From the NCBI GenBank assembly GCA_019636235.1, contig JAHBXW010000004.1, positions 248,001-312,000 of the forward strand: 64,000 nucleotides of DNA, read 5' to 3'. Below the pieces are notes generated by a model, which did no database searches, was not told where the DNA came from, and was given only the letters and a program-made list of their open reading frames with translations. Positions 38,101 to 46,784 of this stretch are shown one piece after another; the stretch's first letter is position 1; every line of letters starts with the position of its first letter. This DNA is from Planctomyces sp. (GTDB taxonomy: Bacteria > Planctomycetota > Planctomycetia > Planctomycetales > Planctomycetaceae). Both the position numbers and the translations under genes were made by a program.

Positions 38101-38660
38101 CGATCATGCCGGCCGGGCTGGTCGAAAAGCTCACGCAGCAGGAGCTGGTCGACCTGGTCGCGTTTCTGTCGTCGCTGGGGCGGGCGCCGGAGTTCAGCAT
38201 CGGCCAGTCGCAGATCGCGCGGCGCTGGGAGGTGCTGGGGGCGACGTCCGAGGCGGCGCATCAGTTCCATCGGCTGGGCCTGCAGGAGGCGACTCGGGAC
38301 AACGGCGCGTTCCAGTGGACGCGGGCCTACAGCCGGGTCAACGGGGAGCTGCCCGTCGCGCCGTTGCCGGACATGCGGATGCTGGGGCAGTCGCGCGGCG
38401 ATCGAGGCTTGAGCTTCGTGCGCTGCGAACTGGAGGCCGCGGCCGACGGGGCGGCGATGCTGTCGCTGGAATGTCCGGACGACACGCGGATGTGGCTGAA
38501 CGGCGAACCGCTCGAGCCGGGGGCCAGCCTCCCGGTGACGCTGACCGCAGGGACGCATCGGATCACGCTGGCGATCAACCAGTTGTCCGAGGCCCGGCCG
38601 CTGCGGCTGTCGATCGTCGATCCGGGAACGGCGGCGGCGCGGTTCGTGGGAGGGAAGTGA
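35142..38660 (+). CDS. Large exported membrane-bound dehydrogenase-type protein with HEAT repeats and heme c site
   Basis: 1172 residues. A signal peptide (WFCLPAGLLLALAAPAFAQ, 3-21) precedes a glucose/sorbosone-dehydrogenase-like beta-propeller (FEVNLFAGDPQIAKPIQINFDADGRLWIA; DTDGDGVADSTTVFAD), which may bind PQQ and Ca2+ (DGDGVAD and DGDGRAD loops). From about 400 to 870 lie helical HEAT-like repeats. A c-type heme site CFKCH begins at Cys893, followed by the PVC-type tail (GGIVGPNLVSLG, TGIKVRETGQSLIVRD). The last 170 residues form a beta domain. Members of this family are multiply expanded in planctomycetes and are probably periplasmic sugar or alcohol oxidases. The ATG has GAGGGA 7 bases upstream. 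Confidence 0.85.
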   Translation: MRWFCLPAGLLLALAAPAFAQRELKDIPSPDPELERQTFVVPEGFEVNLFAGDPQIAKPIQINFDADGRLWIASSSIYPQVEPGQAANDKILVLEDTDGDGVADSTTVFADQLLIPSAVVPGDGGAYVGASTDLFFYRDVDGDGRADEKRFVLSGFGTEDTHHTIHTLRWGPEQLLYFKQSIYIHSHLETPWGVKRLNAGGTWQFRPENLKLEVFDRGLVNSWGMAWDDYGATFATDGAGGEGINYIVPGASYFTAQGADRILSGLNPGSPKHCSLEVVGGPGLPEDWQGSLITNDFRGHRVCRFVLREVGSGFLSQEQQEVIKSNHVAFRPVDVKQGPDGALYIADWYNPIIQHGEVDFRDPRRDHVHGRIWRVSWKGGQADPSRKPETRLAERSTGELLGMLTSRDRFARQSAKRVLKERGAEQVLAELGRWAGSLDSADPLYPLWRLEALWMHQAFDVPNWELLESIVRCDDHRARAGAVRVLGDWLDRAETDIQDPAAFTGAASASAAGRANPAELLEIAIADPHPRVRLEAVRVLGRVEHPRAIEAATRVLEQDMDEFLDYALWLTSRELQPIWQPALSEGRIDFGGNARRLAFACKAAGSQAAVPSLIALLTAGQVEASDLRGVLDVIGEFGSPADLRTLLESAAEPSANPEYAADVERALLAAHRRRQAVPETPANALGFLIAAESPAIRGRAAELAGRYGVTTLLPVVLELAKYEDETISSGAIAGLEAYNDEEAFAALEQLAETPTGWASATIALLAQRPDQATAAFLRRLGADDELAAGSAGAAALTRVTQAFLQRKDGPQQLAAALSGQSISADRAKAALRVVASSGQAQDELTAAIRAAAQLDDQPQKLTEDQVRQLLADVSEHGDAARGEDVFRREELTCFKCHAIGDSGGIVGPNLVSLGASAQPDYILESLVEPNAKVKENYHTVIVATTDGEIITGIKVRETGQSLIVRDAEDRELSVPLDQIEEQSPGASIMPAGLVEKLTQQELVDLVAFLSSLGRAPEFSIGQSQIARRWEVLGATSEAAHQFHRLGLQEATRDNGAFQWTRAYSRVNGELPVAPLPDMRMLGQSRGDRGLSFVRCELEAAADGAAMLSLECPDDTRMWLNGEPLEPGASLPVTLTAGTHRITLAINQLSEARPLRLSIVDPGTAAARFVGGK

Positions 38661-38736
38661 GCGGACGGTCGCCGCGTCCATCGCCGGGCGCAGCGCGAAT
38701 CCGCTGCGGTCGCGGGCCTTAACGGGGAGAGTTCCC

Positions 38737-39624
38737 ATGTCGGCGTCCGGTCAGGGCATGTCGCGGAGACTTTGGATGCAGTCAGCCGCCGCAGGGGGCG
38801 CCGCCGTCCTGTCGCGGACCGCGGCCGCGGAGGACCCCATTCCCCGCAACGGCCGCATCCGCCAGTCGCTGGTCCACTGGTGCTATGAACCGCACTGGCC
38901 CGACATCCGCGAGCTGTGCCGCGTCGCCGCCCGCCTGGGCGTCCGCAGCATTGAACTCGGAGATCCGAAGCACTGGCCGACGATGAAGGAATTCGGGCTG
39001 ACGTCGGCCATCGCCGGCAGCCACGGCTTCACCACGGGCTTCAACAATCCCGGTCAGTGGGACGAGTGCATCGCGAAGATCCGCGCCAGCATCGACCGCT
39101 GCGTGGAGTTCGGGGTGGAGCGAGTGATCACGTTCACCGGCATGGCGAACGGCATTTCCAAAGAGGACGGAGCGGACAACTGCGTCGCCGGGCTGAAGCA
39201 GGTCGCCGGATACGCGGAACAGCAGGGCGTCACGCTGTGCCTGGAAATGCTCAACTCCCGGGACGACACGCACCCCATGAAGGGGCATCCGGGCTATCAG
39301 GGAGATCACACGGACTACTGCGTGGACATTCTGCGGCGGGTGGGTTCGCCGCGCTGCAAGCTGCTGTTCGACATCTACCATGTCCAGATCATGGACGGCG
39401 ACGTCATCCGGCGGATTCGCGAGCATCACGAATACATCGGGCACGTCCACACCGCGGGGAACCCGGGGCGCGGAGAACTCGACGACCGGCAGGAGATCAA
39501 CTATCCGGCCGTCATGCATGCGCTGCTGGAGGTCGGGTACGACGGCTATGTGGCGCAGGAGTTCCTGCCGACTCGTGATCCCCTGGCCGGACTCGAACAG
39601 GCCGTGGCGCTGTGCGATGTGTGA
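38737..39624 (+). CDS. Hydroxypyruvate-isomerase-like sugar isomerase/epimerase (Tat-type leader)
   Basis: 295 residues with an N-terminal leader containing a twin-arginine-like SRRLWMQ followed by AAAGGAAVLSRTAAAE, so it is probably exported. The rest is an AP-endonuclease-2/xylose-isomerase TIM barrel: metal ligands fit Glu in CLEMLN, Asp and His in FDIYHVQIMDGD, His in GHVHTAGNPGR and Glu in VAQEFLP, as in hydroxypyruvate isomerases (Hyi family). Substrate is inferred only; planctomycetes have many exported members that act on sugars. The ATG has GGGGAGA 7 bases upstream. It sits 76 bases after the dehydrogenase gene and 12 before the MBOAT gene, so the three may form an operon. Confidence 0.8.
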   Translation: MSASGQGMSRRLWMQSAAAGGAAVLSRTAAAEDPIPRNGRIRQSLVHWCYEPHWPDIRELCRVAARLGVRSIELGDPKHWPTMKEFGLTSAIAGSHGFTTGFNNPGQWDECIAKIRASIDRCVEFGVERVITFTGMANGISKEDGADNCVAGLKQVAGYAEQQGVTLCLEMLNSRDDTHPMKGHPGYQGDHTDYCVDILRRVGSPRCKLLFDIYHVQIMDGDVIRRIREHHEYIGHVHTAGNPGRGELDDRQEINYPAVMHALLEVGYDGYVAQEFLPTRDPLAGLEQAVALCDV

Positions 39625-39636
39625 GCGGATCGTGCC

Positions 39637-40659
39637 ATGTGGGTCGCCATTGAGGAATCGGCACGTTGGCTGACGCCGCCATTGTTGACGGCCTATGGCC
39701 TCGCACTTGCGTTCGGGATGGCGCTCCGCTGGCCCCGGGCCGCGCCGTGGCTCGCCTGCGCCTGCTCGGCGCCGGTTGCGGCGTCATTGCTGCTGGTTCC
39801 CGCGTCGAGTCCCCCGCTGCGGGCGCTCGCGGCGGTGTTTGGCATGGATGTGATTCTGAAGATGATCGACGCTTCGCGACGCGCCGGAGAATATGCGAAC
39901 GGACGTCAAGGTTGGCTGCGGTACCTGAGGTTTCTCTGTCCGGTTCCCGTGCTGCTGGCGACGGGCGAGGAACGTGCCCTCACGCTGCGATCGAGGCCGC
40001 CGAAAGGCCCGGCGCTGCTGCTCGCAGTCTCCGGAACGGTCGCGTTCGCCGCGTGCTGGCAAGCGGTGGTCTGGCTGCATGACAGCCCCCTGCTGCGATC
40101 CAGCTTCGTGCTGGATCACGTTGTGAAGGTCGCGTTTGCGGGCGTCTGTCTGCGCGTCTGCTCCGAGATGCTGACCGGGTGGGAGCGCCTGGCGGGCTAC
40201 GATTCGCAGCCGCCGTTGAACCGCATCGAGCTGTCGCGGACGCCCGCGGAGTTCTGGCTGCGCCACAATCGGCGGGTGCAGGCCTGGCTGAGCCGCAACG
40301 TGTTCCGACCGGCCGGCGGCCTGCGGCATCCGGCGTGGGGAGTGGTGCTCGTCTTCGCGGTCAGCGGGCTGCTTCACGAAGTGATGTTCGATCTGGCGAT
40401 GTCGCGGATCGACGGCTGCCAGTTGGCGTTCTTCGTGCTGCAGATTCCCGCGGTGTTGTTGTCGCCGGCGCTGGAGCGGTTCCTGCGCGGGGGCGGCTGG
40501 CGGACGTCGGCCGCGCGGGTCCTGACGTTCCTGTGGATCGCCGCATCGTCCGTGCTGTTCTTTCGCGGCGTGGGGATCATCTTCCCGTTCGCGTACTCCG
40601 GCGGGCCGATTTCGCCTCCGTTTGGCGAATGGCGCTGGGACGCGGCCGCGCCGCCGTGA
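39637..40659 (+). CDS. Wax-synthase-like MBOAT membrane acyltransferase
   Basis: 340 residues with eight or more hydrophobic helices. The conserved core LSRTPAEFWLRHNRRVQAWLSRNVFRP (about 204-230), followed by VSGLLHEVMF with the invariant His of MBOAT enzymes, matches the wax synthase branch that transfers acyl groups from acyl-CoA to alcohols or other acceptors. Acceptor and product cannot be predicted. It follows the isomerase gene closely in the same orientation and ends 2 bases before the convergent TPR gene. The start ATG lacks an obvious ribosome-binding site, which fits coupling to upstream translation. Confidence 0.75.
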   Translation: MWVAIEESARWLTPPLLTAYGLALAFGMALRWPRAAPWLACACSAPVAASLLLVPASSPPLRALAAVFGMDVILKMIDASRRAGEYANGRQGWLRYLRFLCPVPVLLATGEERALTLRSRPPKGPALLLAVSGTVAFAACWQAVVWLHDSPLLRSSFVLDHVVKVAFAGVCLRVCSEMLTGWERLAGYDSQPPLNRIELSRTPAEFWLRHNRRVQAWLSRNVFRPAGGLRHPAWGVVLVFAVSGLLHEVMFDLAMSRIDGCQLAFFVLQIPAVLLSPALERFLRGGGWRTSAARVLTFLWIAASSVLFFRGVGIIFPFAYSGGPISPPFGEWRWDAAAPP

Positions 40660-40661
40660 CG

Positions 40662-42722
40662 TCAGCGGCGTTCGAGGTTTTCGTGAATCTCCGCGGCGAT
40701 CCGGGCGAAGGCCGCCGCGAGGGGATCGTCAGCCCGACCCGCGATCGCGCCCGTCACGCGGTCCGTCGCCTCCCGCCAGTGCTGCGTCAGCCGCGCCGCT
40801 TCTTCGACCTGCCCCAGCGACCGCTCGACGTCCGCCAGCGACTGCAGCGTCCGGCGATAGATCGGGCTTTCGGCGGCGATCTCGTTGTGCATCGCGTCCA
40901 GCGACTGCCGCAGCACTTCCCGCGCTCGCTCGGGGTCGTTGCGGGACTGGTAAAGTTCGCCCAGCCCCAGCAGGCCTTCGAGCCGGTCCCGGTCCCTGGG
41001 GCTGAGGCGTTCGCCGAGGTCGGCCGTCGCCCGCAGCAACACCTGCTCGGCCGCGCGCGGATCGTCGGCCGCCATCAGCTCTCCCAGATGGATGGCCGCC
41101 CGCGCCACTTCCGGATGCTCGGGCCCCAGCCGATCCGCCAGAATTCGGCCCGCCTCCCGCACCAGCGCCTGTCCGCGGTCCGCACGCTGCGTCGCGGCGT
41201 ATACGCGCCCCAGTTCCGTCAACGCCTGCGCGTACTCCGGATGGTCCTTGCCCAGCCGATCCGCGGTGATCTGTCCCGCCTGCCGCAACGCCGCTTCAGC
41301 GAGGCCGTATTCCTTGGAATCCCGGTACAGACGGGCCGCCCGGATCAGGTGCTGAGCGTACTCCGGGTGTTCCTGTCCCAGCGCCTGCAGCGCGGCGGCT
41401 GCGGCGACTTCGGTCAACTGCCTGGCGAGCGCCGTGTTGTCGCGCGCCTTTTCGACCCGCGCCAGGTCCTGCAGCAGTTCGGCGACCAGCGGATGCTGAT
41501 CGTTGAAGACCTGCCGCAGCAGCTCCAGCGACTGTTGAAGTTGGACTTCGGCCTCGCTCAGCCGTCCCCGCTCGGCGGCGAGAATGCCCTGGCTTCTGAG
41601 GACGATCGCGTACTGCGGGTGAGTTTCGCCGAGCGAGCGTTCGATGATGCCCGCGGCATCGCGCAGAGCGCCCTCCGCCTCGCGCGAACGGCCCCGCGCA
41701 TGGTCGATGGCCGCCTGCTCCAGCAGTTGCGCGGCGTGCGCCGGATGCTCCGGATCGAACCCGCGCCGCAGAATGTCCCGGGCGGCTGCCAGTTCCCCGG
41801 CGGCGTCGTCCAGCCGCCCCTGCCGTCGCATTGCCGATGCGATGTTCCGGCGGATCATCGATCGCTGCAGCGCGTACGCCGCGGAGTCGGAGTCGAATCC
41901 CCGGGCTGCGCGGCGGAACGCCTCGACCGCCTCGGCCGGCCGGCCCATCGCCAGGTACAGCGTTCCGAGCACGTCGTCCATGGTGGCGACCTGCGGGCTG
42001 CCGTCCGGAAGTTCCTCACGCGCGGTGGAGGCCGCCTGTTCCATCGCCTTGAGAGCCCGTTGCGGTTCGCCGGCATCGCGATACACGGCGGCCAGGCCAG
42101 ACAGCGCGATCGCCAGGTCCAGGCTCTTCGGACCGGACGTGCGGCGCACCGTCTCCACCACCTGCTCGTGCAGTCCGAACGCGTCCCGGAAGTTGCCTGA
42201 GTCGTGATGCAGATTCGCCAGATCGATTCGCAGCGTCAGAGTCGTCGGATGGTCGCCGCCCCGATGCCGCTCAAAGACCTTCAGCGCCGGCTCATACAGC
42301 CGCCGGGCCTCCACGAGCTGTCCGTTGCGATGCAGCAGTTCGCCGCAGCGGCCCGCGGCGAACGCGGTGAACACGTCGTCCGCGCCCCACAGTTTGCGAT
42401 ATCCCGAGAAGCAGCCTTCCGCGGCCTGGATGGCGCCGGCGATGTCCCCATTGGCCTCCAGCCGGTCCCGCTCCACGCCCAGGTTGCCCGCGGCCCGGTA
42501 CTGATCCATCTGCCTGTCATTCAGCTTCTGCAGCCGTTCGTGCAGGTCGTCCGCCGTCAACCAGGACGTCCGCGAAATGCCGAACTGCGGGCGCTGGTCG
42601 GGAATGGCGACGGTCGCTGAAGCCGGGGGCGCGGCCGCACATTCGACGGCCGGCAGCGTCCCGCAGGCCAGACCCAACTGCAGCAACAGGCGACCGAAAC
42701 GGGGACAGGCGTTGCGTGACAT
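40662..42722 (-). CDS. Secreted kinesin-light-chain-like TPR protein
   Basis: 686 residues from the ATG at 42722, which gives a clear signal peptide (RLLLQLGLACGTLPAVECA, about 11-29); a longer frame reaches 42800. From about residue 110 the protein is a run of tetratricopeptide repeats, about 42 residues each, of the TPR_10/TPR_12 kind (HPTTLTLRIDLANLHHDSGNFRDA; HPEYAQALTELGRVYAATQRAD). More than a dozen repeats are visible. Such arrays mediate protein-protein contact. No enzymatic domain is attached. The neighbouring gene on the same strand encodes an exported PHP-type hydrolase, 114 bases upstream; cotranscription is possible. Confidence 0.8.
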   Translation of the reverse strand: MSRNACPRFGRLLLQLGLACGTLPAVECAAAPPASATVAIPDQRPQFGISRTSWLTADDLHERLQKLNDRQMDQYRAAGNLGVERDRLEANGDIAGAIQAAEGCFSGYRKLWGADDVFTAFAAGRCGELLHRNGQLVEARRLYEPALKVFERHRGGDHPTTLTLRIDLANLHHDSGNFRDAFGLHEQVVETVRRTSGPKSLDLAIALSGLAAVYRDAGEPQRALKAMEQAASTAREELPDGSPQVATMDDVLGTLYLAMGRPAEAVEAFRRAARGFDSDSAAYALQRSMIRRNIASAMRRQGRLDDAAGELAAARDILRRGFDPEHPAHAAQLLEQAAIDHARGRSREAEGALRDAAGIIERSLGETHPQYAIVLRSQGILAAERGRLSEAEVQLQQSLELLRQVFNDQHPLVAELLQDLARVEKARDNTALARQLTEVAAAAALQALGQEHPEYAQHLIRAARLYRDSKEYGLAEAALRQAGQITADRLGKDHPEYAQALTELGRVYAATQRADRGQALVREAGRILADRLGPEHPEVARAAIHLGELMAADDPRAAEQVLLRATADLGERLSPRDRDRLEGLLGLGELYQSRNDPERAREVLRQSLDAMHNEIAAESPIYRRTLQSLADVERSLGQVEEAARLTQHWREATDRVTGAIAGRADDPLAAAFARIAAEIHENLERR

Positions 42723-42836
42723 CCGTGCCAACTCCGAATTCAGCGGGCGGAGAACCGTCGTGCGGACGGCGACATACGCCGTTCGGAAGTCGGCCGTCAA
42801 CAGCGTTTTGCGGTCACACGATCGGCGCCGACCGCT

Positions 42837-44936
42837 TCAGCGATCCGGCGAACCCTGCTGGCGGGCGATCTCCGTCTCCCGCTGAGCGGCAAGATACGCC
42901 TCGAATCCCTCCCGGACGGACTCCGCCCCCGCCTGCCACACCGCCCGCGCCGCGGGCGACTGCAGCGGCCCGATCCGCCGCTCCCACTGCAGCGCCGCCT
43001 GCGCGGCCACCGCGGCATCGTACCCCGCCAGCGCCTCCGCCAGCCGCCCCAGGTCCTCCCCGCAATCCTCCACCAACCGCCCGGCATACGTGTGCGCGGG
43101 AGTTCCAGAGCCATCGCCGTCGACATCCAGCCACACCGCGCCGCTGACTCCCAGCACCATCGGTTCCCAGTCCGGCGACACCGGCTGATACGGCTTCGCC
43201 GTTCGCCACCACGACTCGTCAATCCCCGGGCCGGTGGCGACGGCGACCAGGTGGACGTCATGGGCCGGCCGTGCGAGCGTCCAGCGGTCGATTGCGATCA
43301 CGCCCTCGGCCAGTCCCTCGCGCGTGCCGCCGTCGATCGGCGTCTCGCGAATCAGCAGCCCGTTGGCGTACACGCGCAGCAGCGTCGCCGAAGTCCAGTG
43401 CGGGCCCAGCACGCGGACCTCGACGTCGACTGTATCCCCGGCCGCGGGGGCGATGTCGCCCGCATGATGCGCGCCGTCGAGCACCAACTCGGCGATCAGT
43501 CCATAACTCACGAGCACACGTCCCGCCTCGAACGACTTCATCGCCGCGTCGACGTCGATTCTCCCCGGGCGCGAATCGTCGACCCGAATATACGTCCGCC
43601 CCTGGCCGACGAAGTGTCGCAGCACGTCGTGCGAATCGCTGCTGCCGACCGGCGTGACGCGCCGCCCGCGGTTCAACAGCGCCATCCAGTCCCGGGTGAG
43701 CTGCAGCGGATCGGACTGCGTCGCGCTGGAGTTGAGGATTTCCATCGCGTTGAAGCGCATCGCCCAGCCGTCCTGTTGCTCACCGACAACGCTGTTGAAC
43801 CGCGCGGGACCGAAGGGGCGGACGTCGGAATGCAGGTCGCGGGCATGGTTCAGGATGGCGATCCGCACGCCGGGCGTCGTGTGGATGTCATTGAGAATGT
43901 CCTCCCAGGAACCGCGTTCGTGATCGGGCAGCCGCTGTCCCGGGAACATCGGGAAGGCGTTGAAGTGCCCGATCCGCGTCGTGACTTCATCGCCGATGAC
44001 GGGCGTGAAATGCCCGCGGGCGCCCAGCAGCAGGGCCAGTGGGCCGTAATCGATGGCGACGTTGTGATCCGTCGCGACGGCCAGTTCGAGCCCCTCTCCC
44101 GCAATCGTCACGATCCGTTCCTCGGCCGTCGCATCGCCGTGGCCGGAGTGCGTCAGCGTGTGGATGTGCGGGTCGCAGGCGACGTAGCCCGGCATCGGCG
44201 TCTCGCGCCGGATCTCCAGCGCCAGCGATTTGACGTCGTCCCCGGGAATCGTCGCCCGGGCGGAGGCCAGCGAGTATTCGAACCCGCGCCCCGCGTACAC
44301 CGTGTACGTCCCCTCCGGAAGCCCGAATGACGCCTGGCCGTCCAGCGTGTAGATCGTTCCGGCCCGGATCGCGAGCCGTCTTTCCGGTGCGATCGCGACC
44401 GTGGGCAGGACGCCGTCGTCGCGGAGAATCGTCAGCCGGCAGGGAATCGGGGCGCCGGTCGCCGCATCCACAACTCGGACGTCGACGCGCCCGGCTTCCA
44501 GGGCGACGTCCTGCGGCGCGTCGACCAGCGCGATCTCGCCGATGCGGACGTCATCCGGCGGGCCGCCGGGTCGCTGTTCGATCCGCAGCCGGTTCGACTC
44601 CCGCAGGACGTTCTCCGGGACGTCGAACGCCACAATCTGCGGGTTCTCGTCGCGAACGAGGTCCCCCAGCGGCTGCTCGTTCAGCGTCGCCGTCCAGCGT
44701 TCCTTCACATCCTCCTGTCGCACCAGAAGCGTGACCGGTCCGGAGTTCGGCGCCGCGTCGAACTCGATGTCGATCGAGGCCGCCTCGGGCTGTTCGGGAA
44801 ATGAAGACCATTCGCGCGGTCCGTCGATCCGCAGATGACGCACGCGCGGCTCGATCTCTCGCCGAGTCGGACGCTCGTCTGCGGAAAGTCGGGGGACGGA
44901 CGCGATCAGAACCAGTCCGACGATCAGTCGATGCAT
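42837..44936 (-). CDS. Exported CehA/McbA-type metallohydrolase (PHP superfamily)
   Basis: 699 residues. The signal peptide HRLIVGLVLIASVPRLSAD (2-20) is followed by a beta-rich N-terminal region (about 25-245) containing a carboxypeptidase-regulatory-like part, then a PHP domain: CDPHIHTLTHSGHGD at 254-268 (His257, His259) and VATDHN at 287-292 (Asp290, His291), with HARD and GSSDSHD later. CehA-type enzymes hydrolyse esters and carbamates with metals; the natural substrate is unknown. The ATG at 44936 is preferred to earlier codons in an open frame to 45302. It is divergent from fhcB, 142 bases away. Confidence 0.8.
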   Translation of the reverse strand: MHRLIVGLVLIASVPRLSADERPTRREIEPRVRHLRIDGPREWSSFPEQPEAASIDIEFDAAPNSGPVTLLVRQEDVKERWTATLNEQPLGDLVRDENPQIVAFDVPENVLRESNRLRIEQRPGGPPDDVRIGEIALVDAPQDVALEAGRVDVRVVDAATGAPIPCRLTILRDDGVLPTVAIAPERRLAIRAGTIYTLDGQASFGLPEGTYTVYAGRGFEYSLASARATIPGDDVKSLALEIRRETPMPGYVACDPHIHTLTHSGHGDATAEERIVTIAGEGLELAVATDHNVAIDYGPLALLLGARGHFTPVIGDEVTTRIGHFNAFPMFPGQRLPDHERGSWEDILNDIHTTPGVRIAILNHARDLHSDVRPFGPARFNSVVGEQQDGWAMRFNAMEILNSSATQSDPLQLTRDWMALLNRGRRVTPVGSSDSHDVLRHFVGQGRTYIRVDDSRPGRIDVDAAMKSFEAGRVLVSYGLIAELVLDGAHHAGDIAPAAGDTVDVEVRVLGPHWTSATLLRVYANGLLIRETPIDGGTREGLAEGVIAIDRWTLARPAHDVHLVAVATGPGIDESWWRTAKPYQPVSPDWEPMVLGVSGAVWLDVDGDGSGTPAHTYAGRLVEDCGEDLGRLAEALAGYDAAVAAQAALQWERRIGPLQSPAARAVWQAGAESVREGFEAYLAAQRETEIARQQGSPDR

Positions 44937-45078
44937 GCGCGGGTCACCGAGAAAGGCGAATTCGGACGAGGCTGGATGATAACGGATCGCGGCGCGCGAG
45001 ATTCCTCCGGGCCTGTCGATTACAACTCGCGGCTCGCCCGCGTCGACGCTGCGGCGCGATGGACCTTCAAGGACGCGC

Positions 45079-46389
45079 GTGTCCGATCGGCAGACCATCA
45101 CCGATGTCGCTTGCACCGTCTGCGGATGCGTGTGCGACGATCTCGTCGTGCATGTCGAGGGAGAGCGGCTGGGGGATGTCGAACGCGCCTGTCCGCTGGC
45201 GGAGCCCTGGTTCGCCGCCCTGCGTGAATGCGGCGCCGGCCAGCACTTCCTCGGAGACCGCGAGACCGATTTCCCCGCGGCCGTCGCCGCCGCCGCCGAC
45301 ATCCTACGCCGCTCGGACGCCCCGCTGATCTACGGGCTGTCCCGCAGCAGCACCGCGGGGCAGCGCGCCGCCGTGAAGCTGGCCGATCGGCTGGGAGGCG
45401 TCATCGACACCACGGCGTCTGTCTGTCACGGGCCATCGATCATGGCCATCCAGGAAGCGGGCGAGGCCACCTGCTCGCTGGGCGAGGTCCGGCAACGAGC
45501 GGACCTGGTGTTGTTCTGGGGCGCCAATCCCGCCGTCAGCCATCCGCGGCATCTCGAGCGCTACTCCGGCGAGCCCGTCAGCGAATTCCTGCCGAACGGG
45601 CGGGCGGACCGAAGAATCGTGGTCATCGACAGCCAGTCAACCGCGACCGCCGAACTGGCCGACGAGTTCGTGCAGGTCGAGGCCGGACGCGACTTCGAAC
45701 TGATCTGGGCGCTGCGCCTGGCGCTCCGCGGCGATTGGTTGCCGGCCGGGACGTGGGGCGGGGTCGATTCCAAGGCCGTGCGACGGTTGGCGTCGCGGCT
45801 CGTCGACTGCCGGTATGGCGTCGTGTTCTTCGGACTGGGGCTGGCCCAAAGCCGGTTGGGGCATCGCACTGTCGAGGCGCTGCTGCGGCTGGTGGCCGAC
45901 CTGAACGCGCAGACGCGGTTTTCCGCGAGGCGGCTCAGGATCCCCGGGGACGTGACGGGCGCCGACAGCGTGCTGTGCTGGCAGACGGGCTTTGCGTTCG
46001 GCGTCGATCTGCGTCGCGGCTGGCCGCGCTACAACCCGGGGGAGTACACAGCCAACGAACTGCTGGAACGGAGAGAGGTCGATGCCGCGCTGATCATCGG
46101 CAGCGAAAGCCTCAGCGGGTTTTCGCCGGCGGCGCTCTACACGCTGCGCGGCCTGCCGACGATCGTCCTCGATTCGCCGCACGTCCGGCCGGCGATCGAC
46201 GCCGCCGTCCGGTTCACGACGGCCGTGTATGGCGTGCACGCCGCCGGGACCGCCTACCGGATGGACGAGATCCCCATTCCGCTGCGGGCGCTGTGCGCGA
46301 GCGACCTGCCGACCGACGACCAGGTGCTGGCCGCCCTCCTGGACGCCCTTCCCCGTCGAGCTGCATCGGCCGTCGTTCACCCCGGCTGA
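45079..46389 (+). CDS. fhcB: Formylmethanofuran dehydrogenase/formyltransferase-hydrolase subunit B
   Basis: 436 residues. This subunit belongs to the Fwd/Fmd/Fhc complex; in bacteria the Fhc complex converts formyl groups between tetrahydromethanopterin-type carriers and formate. The N-terminus keeps Cys12, Cys15, Cys19 and Cys38 in the spacing of a [4Fe-4S] ligand set (ACTVCGCVCDD...RACPL), and Cys116 (SVCHGPS) sits where archaeal FwdB has its metal-binding Cys or Sec; LFWGANPAVSHPRH follows. The protein resembles FwdB over its length. Start is a GTG with AAGGA about 5 bases upstream. The other Fhc genes are not in the window. Its last 13 bases overlap the convergent response-regulator gene. 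Confidence 0.85.
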   Translation: MSDRQTITDVACTVCGCVCDDLVVHVEGERLGDVERACPLAEPWFAALRECGAGQHFLGDRETDFPAAVAAAADILRRSDAPLIYGLSRSSTAGQRAAVKLADRLGGVIDTTASVCHGPSIMAIQEAGEATCSLGEVRQRADLVLFWGANPAVSHPRHLERYSGEPVSEFLPNGRADRRIVVIDSQSTATAELADEFVQVEAGRDFELIWALRLALRGDWLPAGTWGGVDSKAVRRLASRLVDCRYGVVFFGLGLAQSRLGHRTVEALLRLVADLNAQTRFSARRLRIPGDVTGADSVLCWQTGFAFGVDLRRGWPRYNPGEYTANELLERREVDAALIIGSESLSGFSPAALYTLRGLPTIVLDSPHVRPAIDAAVRFTTAVYGVHAAGTAYRMDEIPIPLRALCASDLPTDDQVLAALLDALPRRAASAVVHPG

Positions 46390-46784
46390 CCCGACGCGCC
46401 GGCCGACCCGGCGCTGAAGACCCGCATCAGCACGGTGAAGTCCACCGGTTTCGTGAGATGCAGGTCGAATCCAGCGGCTTTCGACCGCGCGATGTCGTCC
46501 TCCAGGCCATGCCCGGTCTGCGCGATCAGTCGGACGCGCGACAGCTCCGGATCCTGGCGAACGGTGCGTGCAAACTCGTACCCGTCCATCCCCGGCAGCG
46601 AGATGTCGCACAGCACCGAATGGGGCTGGAACTCCCGACACAGCTCCAGCCCGGTCGTCGCGTCTTCCGCCGTGCGGACTTCGTGCCCCAGTCGGGCCAG
46701 CAGCAGCTGGCAGGTGCGGCGCGCATCCCGGCTGTCGTCGATGACGACGATGCGTTGTTTGGCGGGCGCGGCGTGTTGATCCAT
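46377..46784 (-). CDS. Single-domain response regulator (CheY-like)
   Basis: 135 residues, only a receiver domain. Asp60 in LCDISLPGMDG is the phospho-acceptor, with Asp16/Asp17 (VIDDSRDA) for Mg2+, Thr90 (IAQTGHG) and Lys112 (LTKPVDF) completing the switch set. Without an output domain it must act by protein contact or in a phosphorelay. No histidine kinase is adjacent; one lies about 10 kb away at 57179-58777, but pairing cannot be inferred. The ATG at 46784 is used because upstream residues lack receiver similarity. Its 3' end overlaps that of fhcB by 13 bases. Confidence 0.85.
   Translation of the reverse strand: MDQHAAPAKQRIVVIDDSRDARRTCQLLLARLGHEVRTAEDATTGLELCREFQPHSVLCDISLPGMDGYEFARTVRQDPELSRVRLIAQTGHGLEDDIARSKAAGFDLHLTKPVDFTVLMRVFSAGSAGASGQPG

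Noticed and set aside
45079-46389. Selenocysteine codon in fhcB as in some archaeal FwdB
   Set aside because: Position 116 is an ordinary Cys codon and no in-frame TGA interrupts the gene.
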